Below are positions 43,608-52,311 of a DNA stretch of 64,000 bases, piece after piece. A program made the translations under genes and the position numbers. Below the pieces are notes generated by a model, which worked only from the letters and a program-made list of their open reading frames with translations, did no database searches and was not told where the DNA came from. The stretch comes from Bacteroidota bacterium. Its GTDB lineage: Bacteria > Bacteroidota > Ignavibacteria > OLB7. Position 1 is the stretch's first letter. Every line of letters starts with the position of its first letter. The DNA lies in NCBI GenBank assembly GCA_018266795.1, contig JAFDZV010000036.1, positions 90,971 through 154,970 on the forward strand, in the 5' to 3' direction.

Positions 43608-43865
43608 TCAGCGGCGCTCCTTCGAGCGAGCCTCGTTGACCGTGAGCGAACGTCCATGCAATTCGGTTCCGTTGATCGAACCGATGGCGGCCGTCGCCTC
43701 ACTGCTGTTGGCCATCTCGACGAATCCGAATCCGCGGGACATTCCGGTGTCGCGATCGTTGACGACGGCTGCCGACGTTACCGTTCCCTTGGTGGAGAAC
43801 AGCTCGTTCAAATCGTCGCTGGTCGTCTGACCTGAGAGGTTCCCGACATAAAGCTTTGTTGCCAT
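43608..43865 (-). CDS. RRM-domain RNA-binding protein
   Basis: This 85-residue, single-RRM protein of the bacterial Rbp type (common in cyanobacteria, Bacteroidota and Chlorobi) binds RNA. RNP2 is KLYVGNL at the N-terminus and RNP1 is RGFGFVEM near residue 45. The C-terminus NEARSKERR is short, without the Gly-rich tail seen in some members. Such proteins often respond to cold and have long leaders. Here about 370 nt of non-coding DNA precede it. Confidence 0.95.
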   Translation of the reverse strand: MATKLYVGNLSGQTTSDDLNELFSTKGTVTSAAVVNDRDTGMSRGFGFVEMANSSEATAAIGSINGTELHGRSLTVNEARSKERR

Positions 43866-44241
43866 GATACTGAGTCCTTGTCCAATTGAGTGTGAGAAGC
43901 GAGAACGAAGTGTACTTCCCTAAGGCGGTAATGGAGAAGGTCTCGATCCCTTCTGCCCATCCGGGCAGCTTCAAGGGGTTCGTCCAGATCCCAGGGCCGT
44001 CAATTCGCTGTCGTACCGCCGGCTGACACTGGAACGGGGACATCACAAGAATACGGTGGCCGCGGACGGTATCGCAGGTAAATCGTTCGGGGACCCACAA
44101 TCGTTACGTTCTCGGATTTGCGGACAGTGCACATAGATGCGCTCCGCCGGGCCGTATTGCCGATACATTTCCGGCATTCGATTCAAAAAACAACGATCTG
44201 TCTACGATAAGGGCATCCCGCTGCCGCTCGGAGGAACGCAT
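43866..44241. other. 376-nt gap between divergent genes
   Basis: The gap separates the RRM gene (minus) and the gene at 44242 (plus), so it should contain both promoters and the RRM leader. I see no clear TAxxTTTG box. The + frame from 44137 is open but lacks a ribosome site. Confidence 0.5.
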
Positions 44242-44550
44242 ATGTCATCGGACGAGATGAGGGAGGCGCTCGGGGCACGGCACATATTCCATGGGGCCAC
44301 GTTCTCGAGCCATGCAGCATTGATCGTGAACGGGTTTGCGTTCCAGTCCGCGCAGGGGATCGTGCTCCGGGGTGTGTATCGCGAGAATGGGGAGGTGGAA
44401 GTTGGCTGCCTGCATGTTCCGGCGTCGGTCTCGATCCCGAGCGCTTCTCTGGTTTCCCTGGATGCGCTGCTTTCACGTCATAACCTGGTCTATGTGGACT
44501 GGGTGCGTGTGGCATGTACATCGACGATCGGTGATGTGCTCCTCGGTTGA
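44242..44550 (+). CDS. Hypothetical protein (102 aa)
   Basis: This small soluble protein of unknown family has alternating hydrophobic strands (ALIVNGFAFQ, GIVLRGVYRENGEVEVGCLH, LVYVDWVRVACTS) that suggest a small beta-sheet fold. ATG 44242 is chosen over 44137 because it has a strong ggagga ribosome site 5 nt upstream. It stands alone. Confidence 0.6.
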   Translation: MSSDEMREALGARHIFHGATFSSHAALIVNGFAFQSAQGIVLRGVYRENGEVEVGCLHVPASVSIPSASLVSLDALLSRHNLVYVDWVRVACTSTIGDVLLG

Positions 44551-44882
44551 CCTCGGCAACGGCTGCCGTTGCGCGCACCGATCGTGAACATTCTGCGTCA
44601 GAGTACAGACCGGGATTTCATCCCGGGCGTTGACACGGTACGTCTGTATTCCTATATTCGGAACGTATTGAATCCACACGTTTGTCGGCTGTGTTCTCTT
44701 GGATCCGCGGAGAATCTCTGAATGTTCAATCGTATTTCCTGAGGTGCTCTCCGCACCCGTGGTCCGATACTCGCACCGATCACATCCTCCCATACTCGCT
44801 CGAATAATCGATCCCCGGCGCAGAGGCGTTGGAGGCGTCACGCCGTGGGATTCCAGTATTCATGTACGTGGAGGATTATACA
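44551..44882 (+). other. 332-nt gap with promoter and long leader
   Basis: The gap holds the promoter/palindrome at 44610-44660 and then about 220 nt of leader before the secreted protein gene. No gene is seen in the leader. Confidence 0.6.
44610..44660 (+). promoter_or_regulatory. Promoter with an adjacent hairpin/operator-like palindrome
   Basis: TTGACA (44630-44635), a 17-nt spacer and TATATTCG (44653-44660) form a good promoter with a slightly off -7 box. Just upstream is the palindrome ccgggat-ttc-atcccgg (44610-44626), only 3 nt before the -35. This could be an operator or a short terminator of the upstream gene. The next ATG (44883) is 222 nt downstream. Confidence 0.6.
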
Positions 44883-45473
44883 ATGAAGACAGTTGCGCGT
44901 GTCATCATCACAGCGTTCGCGGCAGCATGCCTGCTTGCCGTGCCATCCGGCGACATCCATGCCCAGACCGGGCAGTGCGACGATTGCCTGGCCGACGCAG
45001 GGGCGTGGATATATGGAACGAAATTGGTTCCGCCCGACGCTGCCGGCTGCTCGTTCACCGTTGAGTTCAGATATCGAACTTCGACATCGTGTAGCAGCAG
45101 TCCGAACTACGATCTGGAGATTCTTGGGATCAAGGACTGGACCGAAGCCTGCACAACACCGACGTTCAACCCTGGTGCCATGGTGAGCCGTGCCCTGCAG
45201 TATCTGCTCAACACTAACCCGATGGGGTTTCCGCCGAACGGCAACAACCAGTGCGTGGATCAGATTCGCGGGTTCGTGTCGCAATGCCTTGGGCCGAACG
45301 GAACCACGAAATACCTGACGCCCTGTGCCGGCGGGGTCTGTTGCACGAAGACCTATCGGGTCTGCATGGTCAACAACCAGCGCATCATTACGCTCACGGC
45401 GAGCACGAACCCGAACCCGCAGGTCTGCATCGCCGGGGGGACCAATTGCTTCCCGGTGTGCGAAGAGGAGTGA
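44883..45473 (+). CDS. Secreted Cys-rich hypothetical protein
   Basis: This 196-residue protein has a signal peptide (IITAFAAACLLAVPSGDIHAQ). The mature part has many Cys in a disulfide-like arrangement, among them CDDCLADAG, GCSFTVEF, CSSS, ACTTP, CVDQI, QCLG, PCAGGVCCTKTYRVC and VCIAGGTNC. The CC-x-C stretch recalls CCVDVCF in the protein at 50340. ATG 44883 is preferred over 44829 because the signal peptide begins there. Function is unknown. Confidence 0.7.
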   Translation: MKTVARVIITAFAAACLLAVPSGDIHAQTGQCDDCLADAGAWIYGTKLVPPDAAGCSFTVEFRYRTSTSCSSSPNYDLEILGIKDWTEACTTPTFNPGAMVSRALQYLLNTNPMGFPPNGNNQCVDQIRGFVSQCLGPNGTTKYLTPCAGGVCCTKTYRVCMVNNQRIITLTASTNPNPQVCIAGGTNCFPVCEEE

Positions 45474-45586
45474 ATTGATTCGGCGGTATGCGTCATGGAT
45501 GCCGCTGCAAACGAGTGGCGGTATTCATGATGCTCCGCGCAGGCGTTGAGAGGCACTTCAACTTCTGATATGGGGAGAACTGTGAT

Positions 45587-46966
45587 ATGAGAACCAAGAG
45601 AAGACATTCATGGCCGGTCTGCGTGTGGAGCGCGTGGCTCCTGATGATGCTTGCTGCTACACATGAGGTCCGAGCACAGTATGGAGCCTGGTATACGCAG
45701 GACTCGCTTCTCATCGTTGAGCATCAGCTTCCAACCACTATATCGTTTCTCTCGATCGCCAGTGCGGACTCGCTTCATTGTGCGGCGGTTGGGTTCGGTT
45801 CGTTGACCACGGGGGTGTTCATGACAACCGATGGCGGGAGGATGTGGCGTGCGGTTCTGGTGGATACTGGCTATCAACATGGCCGGGATCGACCAATCAG
45901 ATTTCATGATGTGGCGTGGCCTTCGCCGAGCGTGTGTATTGTGGTGGGTGATAGCGGCACAATCGTTCGCAGCGCGGATAGCGGTGCCTCATGGCAACGA
46001 ATAGCGTGCGATGCCCAAACTGCGGTTGGTCCGATGAGCCTGAATGCAATCTCGATGTGCGACTCGTTGCATGGAATAGTGGTGGGAGTCAGCTACGTGC
46101 TGCTTCGTACCAGCGATGGTGGTCGATCGTGGCAGCGGATGAGTGTCGGCGCGGAGGACTCGACGATCAACGGCATGACCGATGCTGCATGCCTGACGCC
46201 GCGGACATTCATCGTGCCGGTATGGAACGTCGATGAGTACTACCAGATCCGCACGGAGGATGCCGGCGCAACATGGCATCGGGTACAGTGCGATACGGTG
46301 CAGCAGCTCTGCTTCGTGGATAGCCTGCATGGCTGGGGCGCCGGGAGCGGCATTGCAGGGACCGCCGCGCGGACGAATGAGTTCATCACGCGGACTACCG
46401 ATGGGGGACGCACATGGCAGTCGCTTGTGCGGCAGCCGAGCAGGCTGGTGATCGGCTACCTTTCGGTTTCATTCGCTAACCTTGAGAACGGGCTTGTGAC
46501 GGCGTGGGACGGTCGCATCCTTCGCACCACGGATGGCGGCGACAGCTGGTACGATTCCGACAGCGGGAAACTTGATGGGAATGAGCATGCGACCTGCGTT
46601 GCGTACCCGACAGTTGGGAAGGCGTGGGCCGCAACGATCTTCGGGCAGATGCTGCACTACGATGCATCGCGTGTGAGCGGGGTTGAGGCCGATGCCGCAG
46701 AGCCTTGCGGTCTTGCTCTAGATGTGAGCCCGAACATCGGCGCTTCCTTGTTCAATGTGGTCTACAACCTTCCCTGTTCCGGACGCACATCGGTTGAGCT
46801 GGTCGACGCGCGCGGTGAGCCCATAATGGAAGCCGTCGAAGAGGCGGGCGGCTCCGGGACGCACAGCGTTCATTTCGACGTATCATCGTTGCCGTCGGGG
46901 GCGTACTTCGTGCGTCTGCGGAGCGCCGGCGGTATGGCATTGCGACGGGTGATGGTGATGCGATAA
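45587..46966 (+). CDS. Secreted YCF48/BNR-like beta-propeller protein with T9SS sorting domain
   Basis: This 459-residue protein has a signal peptide (WSAWLLMMLAATHEVRAQ) and repeated propeller motifs of the YCF48/sortilin type: TTDGGRMWRAV, SADSGASWQRI, TSDGGRSWQRM, TEDAGATWHRV, TTDGGRTWQSL, TTDGGDSWYDS. The last about 80 residues form a T9SS type A-like domain (YNLPCSGRTSVELVDARG ... SLPSGAYFVRLRS ... RRVMVMR). It should be exported across the outer membrane and anchored or released. The role is unknown; such propellers often bind ligands or carbohydrates. Confidence 0.85.
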   Translation: MRTKRRHSWPVCVWSAWLLMMLAATHEVRAQYGAWYTQDSLLIVEHQLPTTISFLSIASADSLHCAAVGFGSLTTGVFMTTDGGRMWRAVLVDTGYQHGRDRPIRFHDVAWPSPSVCIVVGDSGTIVRSADSGASWQRIACDAQTAVGPMSLNAISMCDSLHGIVVGVSYVLLRTSDGGRSWQRMSVGAEDSTINGMTDAACLTPRTFIVPVWNVDEYYQIRTEDAGATWHRVQCDTVQQLCFVDSLHGWGAGSGIAGTAARTNEFITRTTDGGRTWQSLVRQPSRLVIGYLSVSFANLENGLVTAWDGRILRTTDGGDSWYDSDSGKLDGNEHATCVAYPTVGKAWAATIFGQMLHYDASRVSGVEADAAEPCGLALDVSPNIGASLFNVVYNLPCSGRTSVELVDARGEPIMEAVEEAGGSGTHSVHFDVSSLPSGAYFVRLRSAGGMALRRVMVMR

Positions 46967-47165
46967 GGTTGCGCGAGTATTGGATCTGCATCTCTGCCGC
47001 ATCTGTGCATGAAGCCGCGGCAGACATATATTCATGTGGTTGTCGTCGAGGGGCACGCTCAATCCGATGGCCTCATGAGCATACTTCGTGTTCCGGTGCC
47101 GGAGCTGATCGGAGCTGAAGTGAACGTGCATCGTTCCCGGCGACACCCGCTAACCGGATCCAATA

Positions 47166-48005
47166 ATGTCCCTCGCACGCATAACACTTCTGTCGGCGCT
47201 GGCGATGACTGCGTTCGCAGCGAACTCGCTGCTGTGCCGGCTTGCGCTGAAGAACACCCAGATCAGCCCGGCCGGGTTTACCTCGATACGGATTCTCTCC
47301 GGCGCGCTCATCCTCTGGTTGATCGTGAGTATGCGGAGAGGGCGCGCCGGGCTCAAGGGGAATTGGTCGTCTGCGGCGGCACTGTTCGTGTACGCATCCG
47401 CGTTTTCATTTGCCTATGTGAAGCTGCCGGCTGCCGTTGGAACCTTGATCCTGTTCGGTTCGGTGCAGGCAACCATGATAGGCTACGGCTTCCTGAAGGG
47501 GGAGAGGATGCGCGGGCTGCAGGTGGCCGGGCTGTGCCTTGCTCTGGGTGGTTTGGTCATCATGGTGTTTCCGGGACTATCCACCCCCTCGCCAACGAGC
47601 GCGTTGTTGATGATGGCCGCGGGCGTTGCGTGGGGGATCTATTCCTTGCGCGGAAGGGGCTCTAGCGATCCAACCGCTGACACGGCGGGGAACTTCATGC
47701 GCGCTGCCGCGTTCGCCGCGCTCATGGGAGTGGGGATGTTTGCGGATCATTCGCTGGATGGCGCCGGGATCTGGTATGCCGTTGCATCGGGCGCTGTTGC
47801 ATCCGGCATCGGGTATGCCGTCTGGTATTCGGTGCTTCGCGGGCTGCCTGCAACGAATGCCGCTACCATTCAGTTGAGCGTTCCGGTTATCGCGGCGGCA
47901 GGTGCCCTGATCGTGCTGGGGGAGGAGATCACGGTTCGGTTGATCGCTGGCTCGATCGCGATCCTTGGCGGGGTGTTCCTTGCAATCTCCTCGCGGAAAC
48001 CGTGA
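47166..48005 (+). CDS. EamA/DMT-family membrane transporter
   Basis: This 279-residue inner-membrane protein has ten hydrophobic helices in two repeated EamA units, typical of drug/metabolite exporters of the RhaT/YdcZ superfamily. Features are FTSIRILSGALILWL in the first unit and ATIQLSVPVIAAAGALIVLGEE near the last helices, the usual conserved end. The substrate is unknown. It starts with ATG 47166, 199 nt after the previous gene. Confidence 0.9.
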   Translation: MSLARITLLSALAMTAFAANSLLCRLALKNTQISPAGFTSIRILSGALILWLIVSMRRGRAGLKGNWSSAAALFVYASAFSFAYVKLPAAVGTLILFGSVQATMIGYGFLKGERMRGLQVAGLCLALGGLVIMVFPGLSTPSPTSALLMMAAGVAWGIYSLRGRGSSDPTADTAGNFMRAAAFAALMGVGMFADHSLDGAGIWYAVASGAVASGIGYAVWYSVLRGLPATNAATIQLSVPVIAAAGALIVLGEEITVRLIAGSIAILGGVFLAISSRKP

Positions 48006-48418
48006 TGCCACCCGTGTGAAGAGACCTGTTCGTGAAGCATGGGCCGATTACTAATGAAGAGATCCGTCAGTGCAATGCCTGCATTCGGTTAGTGTACCGG
48101 TATGTCGACCAACGCTCTGCCGGGTCGGTGAGGAAGTGTACATTGTTGCTACGGATCCCGCTTCCACATCTTGCGCTCTGCACGGTGGGGCGCTATATTT
48201 GCCTGCGATTAATCGGCCATCACATTCACTGAGTTTCTGTTTCGCTGCAGCACGGCGTCCGCTTTGCACAATATGTCGTGGGGGGCACCTGTATTCCTTG
48301 CGCCAGCAGCCGGGTTTCGCGGATCGTACGTCGCAATAGCTGTCAACAAATGCTCGGGCCATGTTGAGGGCTGTCCGGGACAGTTCCCGGTGACCACCAC
48401 TACAATCAGGATATTCTC
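48006..48418 (+). other. 413-nt gap with promoter and leader
   Basis: The gap contains the promoter at 48171-48201 and a small hairpin ccggga-cagt-tcccgg (48375-48390), about 30 nt before the next ATG. No gene is supported. Confidence 0.6.
48171..48201 (+). promoter_or_regulatory. Promoter-like TTG-N17-TATATTTG
   Basis: TTGCGC (48171-48176), a 17-nt spacer and TATATTTG (48194-48201) fit the TAxxTTTG promoter form with a weaker -33 box. The next ATG is 218 nt downstream (48419). Confidence 0.6.
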
Positions 48419-49348
48419 ATGGCTACGCGCACTATTACTGGTCCGGTCAACACAGCGTCGGGCACAGGAATCGGGGAGGGGAGTATTGTCATTGTGCCAC
48501 TGATCCCTGCCGGATCAACGTCCGACGGCTTTGTCGTGATGGAGTGTACGTATCCGATTACCAACGGCGTCTTCTCCGCATCGCTGGTTGTGCCGGGGCG
48601 CTATCGGTTCGAGGTTCTCGATGGTGACGGACATAAGCTGCGGGAGTTCACAGCAAATGTTTCCGACGCCGCACTCACTCCGATTTCGTTGAGGGAGATC
48701 TGGGAGAGCGCTTCGGATCCGGTTGTGTTTACTGCTGCAGCGATGCGCGAGGGAGACAGCATCCTTCGTCTGATTTCAGGCAGCGGATTGGATGGAGAGA
48801 TACTCTCGCAGAACGGCGGTCAACTTGTCTGGACCCCTTTGCCCCAGGCAGGTGGATTGACACCATACTGCATAGTGCAGGATAGCAGGGCAAACGGGAC
48901 GCTTGGCGGCACATTCACGAACGGCGCGCCTCGCCTGCGTGTGCTGAACACGATTGTCAACAACTTCTCGGGGCTGTCGAACGGTGCTCTGCTCGATACT
49001 GGCACGTCCGAGGTGATACTGCGGGCGCCGGTAACGGGCACATACCGGTACTGTATTGACGGATGGTCGCTGGCGTCGCTGGCCGACGCAGTCGAGAGTT
49101 TTTTCTTCGTCGACGGTGTCGACTCGGGACTCCGGTTCCCGGTTGCCGGCGTTTCGAATTCTGATGGCGTCAACGTTGCCTGCCGCTATGTGGGATGTCT
49201 GGATGTTGGTCCGGGTGCCGATCCCAGACTCTCGATCATGCAGCAATCGCAGACAACGGTCAATGCCGTTGGCATGGGAAATGCAAACGCACTGAGCGGC
49301 CGACCTGAGATCTACACGCACGTCTCAATCATGGTGCAATCCGTGTGA
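48419..49348 (+). CDS. Tail-fibre-like protein with C-terminal jelly-roll (C1q/TNF-like) domain
   Basis: This 309-residue protein has an N-terminal beta-rich domain (about 1-85, a carboxypeptidase-regulatory or fibronectin-like module: NGVFSASLVVPGRYRFEVLD). A linker contains GLDGEILSQNGGQLVWTPLP, typical of phage tail-fibre stalks. The C-terminal about 160 residues resemble C1q-like head domains (ILRAPVTGTYRYCIDGWSL ... YTHVSIMVQSV). No signal peptide is present. With the tail-collar genes at 39.8-41.5 kb it suggests fibre-like proteins repurposed in this genome, since no phage genes are near. Confidence 0.65.
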   Translation: MATRTITGPVNTASGTGIGEGSIVIVPLIPAGSTSDGFVVMECTYPITNGVFSASLVVPGRYRFEVLDGDGHKLREFTANVSDAALTPISLREIWESASDPVVFTAAAMREGDSILRLISGSGLDGEILSQNGGQLVWTPLPQAGGLTPYCIVQDSRANGTLGGTFTNGAPRLRVLNTIVNNFSGLSNGALLDTGTSEVILRAPVTGTYRYCIDGWSLASLADAVESFFFVDGVDSGLRFPVAGVSNSDGVNVACRYVGCLDVGPGADPRLSIMQQSQTTVNAVGMGNANALSGRPEIYTHVSIMVQSV

Positions 49349-49547
49349 TATGATTGATGGGAGGAGTGAGCGTTGCGCGATGAGTCATCACCGCTCGATG
49401 CACTACCGCTCGGTGCACTCCAGGCGCGGCCGAGACGAGATCGCCCGCGCCTGTCGAGTTGCCGGTGCACGTTCACGGTAACGTTCACCAATCCCGTGCG
49501 TGAAGCAGGTACCGGCGCACGATTCAATCCCATATCCCCTTCAGCAC

Positions 49548-50192
49548 ATGCATCCGTTCCGGTTCCTCCCGCGTGCCGTCTCTCACCACCCGGCATGTCC
49601 GGCGATTGTACTCGTCTCCATGTTCGCCCTGATTCTCGCGCCGGCGCCATCCTGGGCGCAGCGCGCGAAGAATCGGAGCGGCGCAAGCGATCCCCATCAC
49701 TCCGTTGTGCTCAACGCCGAACAACAGCATCTGGACTCCATACCTGCCGGAGTGCTCGTACGTACGGATCTGGTCTCGCTTACCTTCACCGGTACCGACT
49801 GCGACTACAGGGTGATCGACAGTGCCGGGCACGACATCACGAAGTGCTGGATGTTGCACGAGATTCCGGTGGAGATTGCATCGATGACCGATCTCGAAAT
49901 ACTCAGCCTGCCGCTGAACGGCATCCGCACGATTCCACCGGAGCTGTCGAGGCTTCACCGGCTCCGCGAGCTCGAGCTGGATGACAATGCAGCTCTGGAG
50001 AACGTGGATGCGATTGCAGGGATGGCGAGGCTCGAAACGCTCGGGCTCTGCGGATGCAACGTCTCACGGTTGCCGGCCGATCTCTCCGCACTCCGCCATC
50101 TCCGCCGGCTCTGCCTGAAGGGGAATCCGATGACGCGTACGGAGCTGGCAAGGATTCGCCGGGCACTGCCGCGTTGCAGGGTTGTGTTTTGA
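49548..50192 (+). CDS. Secreted leucine-rich repeat protein
   Basis: This 214-residue protein has a signal peptide (AIVLVSMFALILAPAPSWAQ) and a C-terminal run of about five leucine-rich repeats (LEILSLPLNGIRTIPPELSR, LRELELDDNAALENVDAIAG, LETLGLCGCNVSRLPADL, LRRLCLKGNPMT). It is probably periplasmic or exported and binds other proteins. ATG 49548 gives a compact signal peptide; ATG 49500 is an in-frame alternative. No enzyme domain is seen. Confidence 0.75.
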   Translation: MHPFRFLPRAVSHHPACPAIVLVSMFALILAPAPSWAQRAKNRSGASDPHHSVVLNAEQQHLDSIPAGVLVRTDLVSLTFTGTDCDYRVIDSAGHDITKCWMLHEIPVEIASMTDLEILSLPLNGIRTIPPELSRLHRLRELELDDNAALENVDAIAGMARLETLGLCGCNVSRLPADLSALRHLRRLCLKGNPMTRTELARIRRALPRCRVVF

Positions 50193-50339
50193 TCGACAGG
50201 CGATACAACTCGCAGACTGCCGAGGCAATGAGATGTCCAATGTGAGTGGTCCGGATTCTCTTACATCATGCGCCGCGTCAGCTTACCGAGGTGTGTCCGG
50301 GCGTGGCGTGATTACTTCGACCATCCAATGAGGACCGAT

Positions 50340-50726
50340 ATGCACGCTCGAACGTTCGGCGGAACTGTCCTGGCAGCGATCTGCCTTCTCATCGGCACCG
50401 CTGCATACGCGCAGCCAGCCTGCCCGTCGCCAACCATCACAAGCGCAGCCGACGTGCCGTGCAACGTGACGGTCTGCTATCTCTCGAACAATGCCGATGC
50501 CACCGAGATCGAATGCATCACTGTGGAGCCCGGCACAACGCAGCGGCACGAAGCTCCGGACGGCGCCACCGGCATCGGAGTCGAGACGCCGAAGGGGCCG
50601 GTGGTGATTCCCCCGGGTGACTGCGTGAAGAATATTCAGGTGGCTCGCGGATGCTGCGTGGATGTCTGCTTCGATTTGTGGAAGTGCGAGCTGCGCATTA
50701 CGAAGAGCGCGGGACCGTGCCCGTAG
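50340..50726 (+). CDS. Small secreted Cys-rich protein
   Basis: This 128-residue protein has a signal peptide (GTVLAAICLLIGTAAYAQP). Its mature Cys-rich part (CPSPT, PCNVTVCYL, IECITVEPG, GDCVKN, CCVDVCFDLWKCELRI, PCP) probably folds with several disulfides. ECITVEPG parallels ICITLAPG in the protein at 33518. ATG 50340 is preferred for its gagga ribosome site; ATG 50328 and 50268 are in-frame alternatives. Function is unknown. Confidence 0.7.
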   Translation: MHARTFGGTVLAAICLLIGTAAYAQPACPSPTITSAADVPCNVTVCYLSNNADATEIECITVEPGTTQRHEAPDGATGIGVETPKGPVVIPPGDCVKNIQVARGCCVDVCFDLWKCELRITKSAGPCP

Positions 50727-50772
50727 ACGCGGTGGTTTCAAAACACCGTGGCTGTGCCGTTACGGCCGGCAC

Positions 50773-52161
50773 TCACGCCATCGGGTCGGCATCCACATGA
50801 ATGCGCGACACGTGCGGCACGAATGCACGGAGCTGCTGCTCGATGCTGGCCATGCGATCGTGCACATCCACCAGCGGCATCTCCGGCGGGTAGGCGCAGC
50901 GCACAGCCAACACCGTGCCGTGCTGTACCAGATAGCTCGTCACTCTGGTAACCGCGCTTCCCCCTGCGAGTGAGTCGAGTGCCTGCATGATCGTACGTGC
51001 AACGTCCTCCTGTTGCACGGCCGGCAGAACGTGGAGGTCACGTGCCTCCAGATGAATGTTGATCTCAGCCGTCTCCGGCAGCTCGCGTTGCAGGCTCTCG
51101 CGCAACTGCTCCGAGGTGATGTGAGCCTGCCCGAGCGTGAGGTCGCTCGGGAGTTCCAGATCGAGCAGAACCTTCAGTCCGTCCGCGGAGAGCAGCAGGC
51201 TGAGATGGTGTACGGCAACCCCCAGCCGGTTGGCGATCGCATAGATGGTTGCGGCATACTCTTCCCCCTCCACGCGTGCCGGCTCCACGCTTACAACGAT
51301 ATCCGCGAGCGGAAGCTCGCGCCGGATCACATCGCGTACGCGCTGGCTCACCAGGTGGCTTGCCTCGAGCGACATCGAGCGCGGAACCTGATACGCCACA
51401 TCCACGAACGCCTGTTCGCCGACGAATCGAACCCTGATGCGAACGGACTCCGGGATCAACTGCTCCACGGTGCGCACCTGCGCCGTGAGCCGCCGGCCCA
51501 GATCGCCCGGCACATCCTCCATCAGATCGCGCACGCTTGTGCGGCCCAGGCCGTAGGCAACGCGCAGGGCAATCGCCGCAACCAGTGCCGCGCCGATTGC
51601 ATCGGCGCGAAGGGCCAGCCATATCGGAATGATATCTGTTCGCGTCGCAACCTCCAGCACCCCGAGCGAGAGAATCACCACGAGCGAGCCCAGCATGTCG
51701 TTGGTGAAATGCGCGGCGTCCGCGGCAAGCGCCTGGCTCCTGTGAGTCTTCGCGGCCCGCTTCAGCGACCGTGCACGTGCGTAGTCCACAATTACCGAGA
51801 CAACCATTACCAGGAATGACCAGATCGTGACCTGCGGTATCTCCGGTGAGACGAAGATTCGCTCGTACGCATGCCACAGCACCCACAGAGCCGTTGCTAC
51901 AAGCAGTGCTGACTCCGCAAGCGCTCCAAGGCTCTCCGCCTTGCCATGACCATATGGGTGATTCTCGTCAGGTGGTTGCTCCGCAACGTACACCACGAAG
52001 AACGTGAGCATGGCCGCAAGCAGATCGAGGCCGGAGTGTGCCGCCTCGGAGATGATCGCCAGGCTGCCTGTTGCCAACCCGACTGCCACCTTCAGTACGG
52101 TGAGCAGCAGGCCCGAACCAACGGACGCGAGGGCGGCGGAGCGTTTGGATAATTCGGCCAT
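50773..52161 (-). CDS. Cation diffusion facilitator with an extended multi-domain C-terminus
   Basis: This 462-residue CDF family transporter exports divalent metals such as Zn2+, Co2+ or Fe2+. Six membrane helices occupy about 10-215. The metal-site motifs are HSGLD (His42, Asp46) and HFTND (His151, Asp155). CDF proteins are usually about 300 residues; here the cytoplasmic tail (about 215-462) is long enough for three ferredoxin-like dimerisation domains (RVRFVGEQAFVDVAYQVP; LKVLLDLELPSDLTLGQAH; TVLAVRCAYPPEMPLVDVHD). ATG 52161 fits the family start; the frame is open to 52209. Metal specificity is not predictable. Confidence 0.9.
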   Translation of the reverse strand: MAELSKRSAALASVGSGLLLTVLKVAVGLATGSLAIISEAAHSGLDLLAAMLTFFVVYVAEQPPDENHPYGHGKAESLGALAESALLVATALWVLWHAYERIFVSPEIPQVTIWSFLVMVVSVIVDYARARSLKRAAKTHRSQALAADAAHFTNDMLGSLVVILSLGVLEVATRTDIIPIWLALRADAIGAALVAAIALRVAYGLGRTSVRDLMEDVPGDLGRRLTAQVRTVEQLIPESVRIRVRFVGEQAFVDVAYQVPRSMSLEASHLVSQRVRDVIRRELPLADIVVSVEPARVEGEEYAATIYAIANRLGVAVHHLSLLLSADGLKVLLDLELPSDLTLGQAHITSEQLRESLQRELPETAEINIHLEARDLHVLPAVQQEDVARTIMQALDSLAGGSAVTRVTSYLVQHGTVLAVRCAYPPEMPLVDVHDRMASIEQQLRAFVPHVSRIHVDADPMA

Positions 52162-52311
52162 GAGGCGAGGAATAGGAGCCTCCAACTCACACCGTTGCCG
52201 CCGTGCCATCGTGCAGCGCGGAGTGGGTTCAGGGCTCGGAACGCAGTTCGAATGAATGCGAATATAGCCAAGTGGCGACTTCGGGTTCGATGCTCTGCCT
52301 GCGCACTACAA

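Noticed and set aside
39786-49348. Prophage, suggested by collar and fibre-like proteins
   Set aside because: No integrase, terminase, capsid, tail tube, holin or lysin genes in the window; genes are interspersed with unrelated ones.
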